Positions 59,565-64,000 of a stretch of 64,000 nucleotides of DNA are shown here, in pieces. The position numbers were made by a program, and so were the translations under genes. The DNA lies in the NCBI RefSeq assembly GCF_009905375.1, contig NC_133655.1, forward strand, positions 170,313,141-170,377,140, written 5' to 3'. This DNA comes from Apium graveolens. Lineage: Eukaryota; Streptophyta; Magnoliopsida; Apiales; Apiaceae. Under the pieces are notes generated by a model. The model saw nothing but the letters and a program-made list of their open reading frames with translations. It was not told the origin of the DNA and searched no databases. Numbering within the stretch: the first letter of the stretch is position 1; each line of letters begins with the position of its first letter.

Positions 59565-60737
59565 ATGGCACCCAAGAGAGCACGCACTATTGACAGCAGC
59601 AGCACAGTCCCTACTGCTGATTCATCAAGGGGTACTGCTGCGAGGCCTCGGTTAACTGACAGAGCCGCAGAGGAGGAGTATACTAGGCTGTTGGGGAAGC
59701 CGATTCTGAAGGAGAGGGGGTTTTTACCATCAGGGAGGGATGGTGAGTTGTTGCCCATGATTGCAGAGAAGGGGTGGATAGCTTTTTGTGAGTCACCCGA
59801 AGCAGTACCGATGAGTGTTGTTCGCGAGTTCTACGCGAACGCGAAGGCTGAAAAGAATGGGTTTTCCGTAGTTCGGGGGCTGACGGTTGATTATCATCCT
59901 GCGGCGATTCGCCGAGTGATTGGACAGCGAGAGAGGAAGCCCGAGGAGGAGAACTGGAATGAAAAGACTGCTGAGGATTTTGACTTGGATTTGATTTGTG
60001 CGACTCTCTATCGACCGGGCACAGTTTGGAACCGCAGTCCATCCAATAATGAGTATCGTCACTTTCCGGCGATCGCCATTAACAGGTATGCCCGTGCATG
60101 GAACGCATTTATATGTGCTAATATCTTGCCTTCTTCACATGCACACGAGGTCACAGTTGAGAGAGCACAGTTGTTGTGGGGAATTCTGAATGAGGAATAC
60201 TATGTGGACCTTGGTGAGTTTATCTACCAAGGAATTCTGAAGTTTTTGAGGGGAGCAAAGCATATGAACATCCCTTATGCATCCACGGTTACAAAGCTAT
60301 GCCGTGCAGTAGGAGTGAACTGGCCGGCTCATGAGCAGTTGCAGTTGCCAGCAGCTCCTATAGATTCTGGCACTCTGAATGGGATGCAGGAGTGGACCGG
60401 TGGTGAGCCTGAGGAGCATGGGCTGGTTTATCGTCTTCCCGGAGGGCGTCCAGCACGAGGTGCTACTATGGCCAGGCCAGGACGTGGTGAGGCTAGTTCT
60501 TCGAGAGCTCAGGAGGGTGCTGGGATGGGTGATGCCCAGTATAGGAGGCTTTCACGGCGGATGGATGCCATGTATGAGACGCAGAGCAGGTTTGCTCAGG
60601 AGCTCACCCTTGCGTTAGGGACTGCTTTTCGAGGCCTTGGAGCTGATATCCAGTGGCCAGTTTTTGGTGAGGACTCTGCATACCCGCTGCCTGATACTCC
60701 ACCCACTGAGGGTGATGATGATGATGACTCTGAGTAG
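59565..60737 (+). CDS. E downstream ORF, Athila env-position protein
   Basis: An intact 390-aa frame starting MAPKRARTIDSS. It reads a Ser-rich basic N-terminus, a globular domain of about 40-250 (GLTVDYHPAAIRRVIGQ, DLICATLYRPGTVW, AWNAFICANILPSSH, FIYQGILKFLRGAKHMNIPYAS), a Gly/Arg-rich linker and an acidic tail (GDDDDDSE). The globular part resembles what is annotated in plants as a putative plant transposon protein domain. Athila elements are known to carry an env-like ORF here, but this product shows no signal peptide or membrane anchor. A nucleic-acid-associated role is as plausible as envelope. It has its own promoter-like leader. Confidence 0.8.
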   Translation: MAPKRARTIDSSSTVPTADSSRGTAARPRLTDRAAEEEYTRLLGKPILKERGFLPSGRDGELLPMIAEKGWIAFCESPEAVPMSVVREFYANAKAEKNGFSVVRGLTVDYHPAAIRRVIGQRERKPEEENWNEKTAEDFDLDLICATLYRPGTVWNRSPSNNEYRHFPAIAINRYARAWNAFICANILPSSHAHEVTVERAQLLWGILNEEYYVDLGEFIYQGILKFLRGAKHMNIPYASTVTKLCRAVGVNWPAHEQLQLPAAPIDSGTLNGMQEWTGGEPEEHGLVYRLPGGRPARGATMARPGRGEASSSRAQEGAGMGDAQYRRLSRRMDAMYETQSRFAQELTLALGTAFRGLGADIQWPVFGEDSAYPLPDTPPTEGDDDDDSE

Positions 60738-61889
60738 GTATACCCTGTGTTCCTTTCTACTACCTTCACTGGGGACAGTGAAGATTTTAAGTTTGGGGGT
60801 GGTAGTTAAGGAATATTTTGTGTGTGTCATATAGTTGCATATTCATGATAGTTAGTTCATATAGTTGCATAATTTTTGCCATATAGTTTTTTTTATAGCT
60901 TTATTTGTTGTCATATCATATAGCTCATGCATATACCATGATCCCTTTTGCAATGATTTATCGACTGAATTGTGATATTGATGCGAGTGTAGTGATAGCA
61001 TTAAAGTGATATTAAGTTGTGTAGGTTGATATGCATGCTAGAAGCACTTGTATTATCACTAAGTCTTAGAGAATGCTGAAGGACTAGATTATTGTTATGA
61101 TCTGATTATTTTCGAGGATAATCTATTTATTATGCTTAGAATTTGATAATAGGTTCTTAGTGGTAAAGGCATGAAAAAGAAAAAAAAATGGAGTAAAAAT
61201 GGAATTTGTTGCTAGTTGTGGCTAGGCGTCAAATGGCTAGTAGCCGGCTCGCATGTTATGCGAGTAGTCTAGGGTTGAGCAAGATGGAGCGAAACGCACT
61301 TGCTCAGAATAAAAGAATAAAAAAAAAAATATTTTGCGTAATTGATCAAGAGTGGGCTCTTTGGTATTCGAGTTATTAAGTTCTTAGGGGACTTTGTGCC
61401 TAGTGACCTAAGGCTTTTAGAGTCTGGGATCCGCTAACCTAACGCTCGTTACATGGATACCATTGTATAAGTCTTTTGTGGACCTCACTCACTGCACGGT
61501 CAAATAAGCATTTGCGTTGTAAATAAAAAGCACGATTCCGTAGTAAACTCTAGAGTTCTTGTAGTGTTGTATATCACTTTGTGCCTAGAATTTTAATTCT
61601 TTGTATAATCGTAGGATTGCCTTGAGGAAAGTCTAGTCATAGTAATTGGTCTAGTTCTGAAGCATATCTGTTAAGCATTTGCACACACCATGTTTCTGGC
61701 GGTATGTCCGTTTGCATGAGTTTCTTGATCTTTAGTGTCTAACTGCATTCATTGAGACGTGACAATTTGATTGGTTGATTGTAGTAAGGGGGATCGTTGC
61801 ATTTTCATATAGATTGCATTCATGCATATTTTTATTTGTTTTTGAGTCTGTGACGCTTGAGGACAAGCATCGATTTAAGTTTGGGGGTG
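60738..61889 (+). other. E 3' non-coding region with two polypurine-like tracts
   Basis: About 1.15 kb without a coding frame. One polypurine-like tract, AAGTTTGGGGGTGG, is at 60789-60802, soon after the ORF stop. The tract directly before the 3' LTR, TTTAAGTTTGGGGGTG, is at 61874-61889. Confidence 0.7.
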
Positions 61890-63352
61890 TGATAAGTGGC
61901 ATTTTATATCACTTAGAACGTCTTAAAATGGCTTAAATTGGTGTCTTGAAATCAAGTATTTTGTGTATTTGATGCGTTTTTCTAGTGTTTATGCATTTCA
62001 GGGTATTAGTTGCATTTCGGAGGAGGAATCATCAAGAATAAGCCTTGGCATGTGTTCACCATTGCGAGAGGAAAAGAACGGGCAGATTACGGCGAAGAAA
62101 CGGAGCAAACCTGGAAATTTTCCAGTAGGGTCCTGCGCGCCCGCGCAGCTATGCTGAGCGGCCGCGCAGCAGCCTTGCGCGCCCGCGCAGAAATGCTGAG
62201 CGGCCGCGCAGGGTCGGGGAAAATAATATATTATTTTAGACTTCTACTTCTGTTTGGCTTCCAACTTCTATGTAATCTGAGTTTTATGGGACTATTATAT
62301 AAGTAGATTTGAGACGTTTTTCACAGGGTATTAAGAAGGGATTATGTTTTAGATTGTGTTTTGCAAGAAGCGAAGGAGATAAGGAAGAAGACCGATTTAG
62401 CACACAGCAACGAAGAGGAAGCATATATTCTTGTGATTCTTGTTTCGTTGTAACGTTGGATGCTAGTTTTCTTGCTTTGACTTATTTACTCTTGTGACGT
62501 ACTCTGTTTTAATATAAGTAGTTTAGTTGTTATTTTCTTGTGTTCGTTTATCATGATTTCATATGAACCCATGATGGCGATAAGTTCTATTTTGGGCTAA
62601 TCGTGATCATGGGGTTGCAATGGATTTATTATGGAATTCTTTAGTTAATTGTTTAATACTTTACTGTGTGATGATTGCATGATATCTAGTATAGGTTGTG
62701 CGTATTCGTCTTATGTGCGTCGCGAACATATAAGATAGGGTGTTAATCTCTTGTGAAGCGACAGTGGATCTTGAGGTTTAGAACTTGCCATGCTAGCATA
62801 GGTTCATGTACGTTGTGCATGATTAGTGGGTAACTCTAACAGTTTTATTTGCCCTATGTAATCAAAGGGAGTAACTTGTGCTTAAATCGTTGTGTTGTCA
62901 ATTTCTGTAGACATATAGGAACTCAACATAATTGATGACTATTCAATTTCTATCTTAATTGTGGGTGTTTGGTAGAATGGTATTAGTACAATGAAAGTTG
63001 GCTTTTATCAGTTTTGTGTTATTCGATTAATATCATCACTATCACATGCTAAAGGTAATAACTATGGCTATAGAAGGAAGTAATAATGAAGTTGTGATCT
63101 CATGAGTGTTTTATTATTGATAAATTGCAGTGTTAGTTAAGTGGTTAATTAAGTAGTTAATTATAGTTAATATTTAATCAACAATTTTAAGTGTTATTAT
63201 CTTAACATTGAGAAGTAATCATACATTGGTGAGTGAGTTAAATTAGACAATAACTTAGTCTGAGTCTCTGAGGGAACGAACTAGAAAGTATTCTATATTA
63301 CTTGCGAACGCGTATACTTACGTGAATATTAGTGCGTGATTTCGCCCTAACA
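61890..63352 (+). repeat. 3' LTR of E
   Basis: A 1463-bp partner of 52194-53656, including the GC-rich duplicated module (62134-62169, 62176-62211). It is followed by the target duplication AACCC. Confidence 0.92.
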
Positions 63353-63357
63353 AACCC

Positions 63358-63999
63358 AAGCCTGATCAGCCTGCTGCTGATGCTCCTGAAGATGAGAAAG
63401 AGTATTATAAGCGGTGGATTAAGGCTGATGAGATATCACGATGTTACATTCTGGCAGCAATGTCGGGTGTTTTGCAGTATTAGCATCAGTCTATGGCCAC
63501 TGCTTCGGATATGCTCTTTAATCTCAAGGAACTTTTTGGAGATCAGAATAGGGCTGCTAGGAAAGTAGCCATGAAGGCTTTAATGAACACTCAGATGGCT
63601 GAAAGAACACCTGTAAGAGATCATATTCTCAAGATGATGTCACATCTGAATGAGATAGAGATCCTTGGTGCTGAACTTGACGGGGAAACCCAGATTGACA
63701 TTATCCTTATGAGCTTGTCCAATAGTTTTGAGCAGTTTCGCTTGAATTACAACATGAACAAGAGGCAATATAGTCTCGCGGAACTGCTGACAGAACTTCA
63801 GGCAGCTGAAGGATTATTTCGGCAGAATTTTCAAGTGAATGTGGCTGAGAAAGGTTCTTCCTCTAAGCCGAAAGGTATTAAGAAAAAAAAAGGCTCAGAC
63901 ACAGAAAGCTGTGAAGGCAGTGGGAGTTCAAGGTGGTGTGAAAAAAGCCTAAGGGAAAGTGCTTCAGGTGCAAGCAGTCAGGTCACTAGAAACAGGATT
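63358..63999 (+). pseudogene. gag: D Gag, C-terminal part, cut by window end
   Basis: Resumes in frame after the E target duplication. It reads KPDQPAADAPEDEKEYYKRW, then YILAAMSGVLQY before TAG 63481, then a long open segment with copia Gag motifs (MKALMNTQMAERTPVRDHIL, AELLTELQAAEGLF). A one-base length change in the A run near 63883 shifts the frame. The Lys-rich linker and the start of a CCHC knuckle (CFRCKQSGH) are in another frame at about 63958-63984, followed by a TAG where Trp is usual. The window ends inside the knuckle. Confidence 0.75.
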
Positions 64000-64000
64000 G

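Larger units (their letters stand above)
52194..63352 (+). mobile_element. Element E: Athila-type Ty3/gypsy element
   Basis: The element is 11.16 kb with a perfect target duplication AACCC (52189-52193, 63353-63357) and LTRs of 1463 bp each, differing at about eleven positions by eye. The primer site TGGCGCCGCTGCCGGGGA (Asp-tRNA type) is characteristic of Athila. It has gag, pol, and a downstream ORF in the Athila env-like position. It is young but not intact: there is a stop in gag, a deletion in the protease and a frameshift at the end of pol. Confidence 0.92.
49284..63999 (+). mobile_element. Element D: Ty1/copia, 5' half, split by Athila E
   Basis: D has a 5' LTR at 49284-50464, a primer site, a 1.6-kb leader, and a gag that starts at 52065, is interrupted at 52194-63357 by E, and runs to the window end. 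The 5' flank is TACAC; the 3' end is outside the window. The Gag N-terminus (NPLFTILKDNKLTGPN) is copia-type. I do not assign a clade. Confidence 0.8.

Overview
The window is plant nuclear DNA made up almost entirely of nested LTR retrotransposons. I see no host gene, tRNA, rRNA or other RNA gene. A plant source is indicated by SIRE-like Ty1/copia, chromodomain Ty3/gypsy and Athila elements, by initiator-Met and Asp tRNA primer sites, and by the AT-rich background. A eudicot is likely. The exact species cannot be read from the sequence, although the style of the elements would fit an asterid. Such dense nesting suggests heterochromatin.

Layout, outermost to innermost. Element X is a Ty3/gypsy element whose LTR fills 1-3278 and resumes at 48683-48748, followed by its primer site and leader (48749-49283). 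A1, a SIRE-like copia element, lies in the X LTR (3279-48682). It keeps a 285-bp piece of its 5' LTR, the end of RNase H, a decayed extra 3' ORF and a complete 3' LTR. A2, a related SIRE-like element, starts inside the A1 5' LTR (3564) and carries a single-frame but stop-riddled gag-pol and an extra ORF. B, a third SIRE-like lineage (14357-41757, target duplication CAGAT), sits in the A2 extra ORF. C, a chromodomain Ty3/gypsy element with 4.07-kb LTRs (23147-37373, duplication GGTAT) and an open 1582-codon gag-pol, sits in the B extra ORF. This makes five levels: X > A1 > A2 > B > C.

To the right, a further copia element D (5' LTR 49284-50464) lies in the X leader and runs off the window. Its gag is split by a full-length Athila element E (52194-63352, duplication AACCC).

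By eye, LTR-pair divergence falls with nesting depth: about 6% for A1, 2% for B, and below 1% for C and E. C is the only element whose gag-pol looks intact, so it is the only plausible recent autonomous copy. B has lost an integrase catalytic Asp, E has lost the protease active site, and A1, A2 and D are riddled with stops.

The most interesting signal is regulatory. In both SIRE-like lineages, a lineage-specific repeat motif that clusters in the LTR reappears as a dense array just upstream of the extra 3' ORF. In B it is a set of GACAATCGG/GCAAGACAAT hairpins. In A1/A2 it is ATCAGAACTTA in the LTR and its reverse complement TAAGTTCTGAT inside. A1, B and Athila E also carry TATA-like and/or pyrimidine-rich leaders before the 3' ORF. 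Together these suggest a second internal transcription unit for the 3' ORF.
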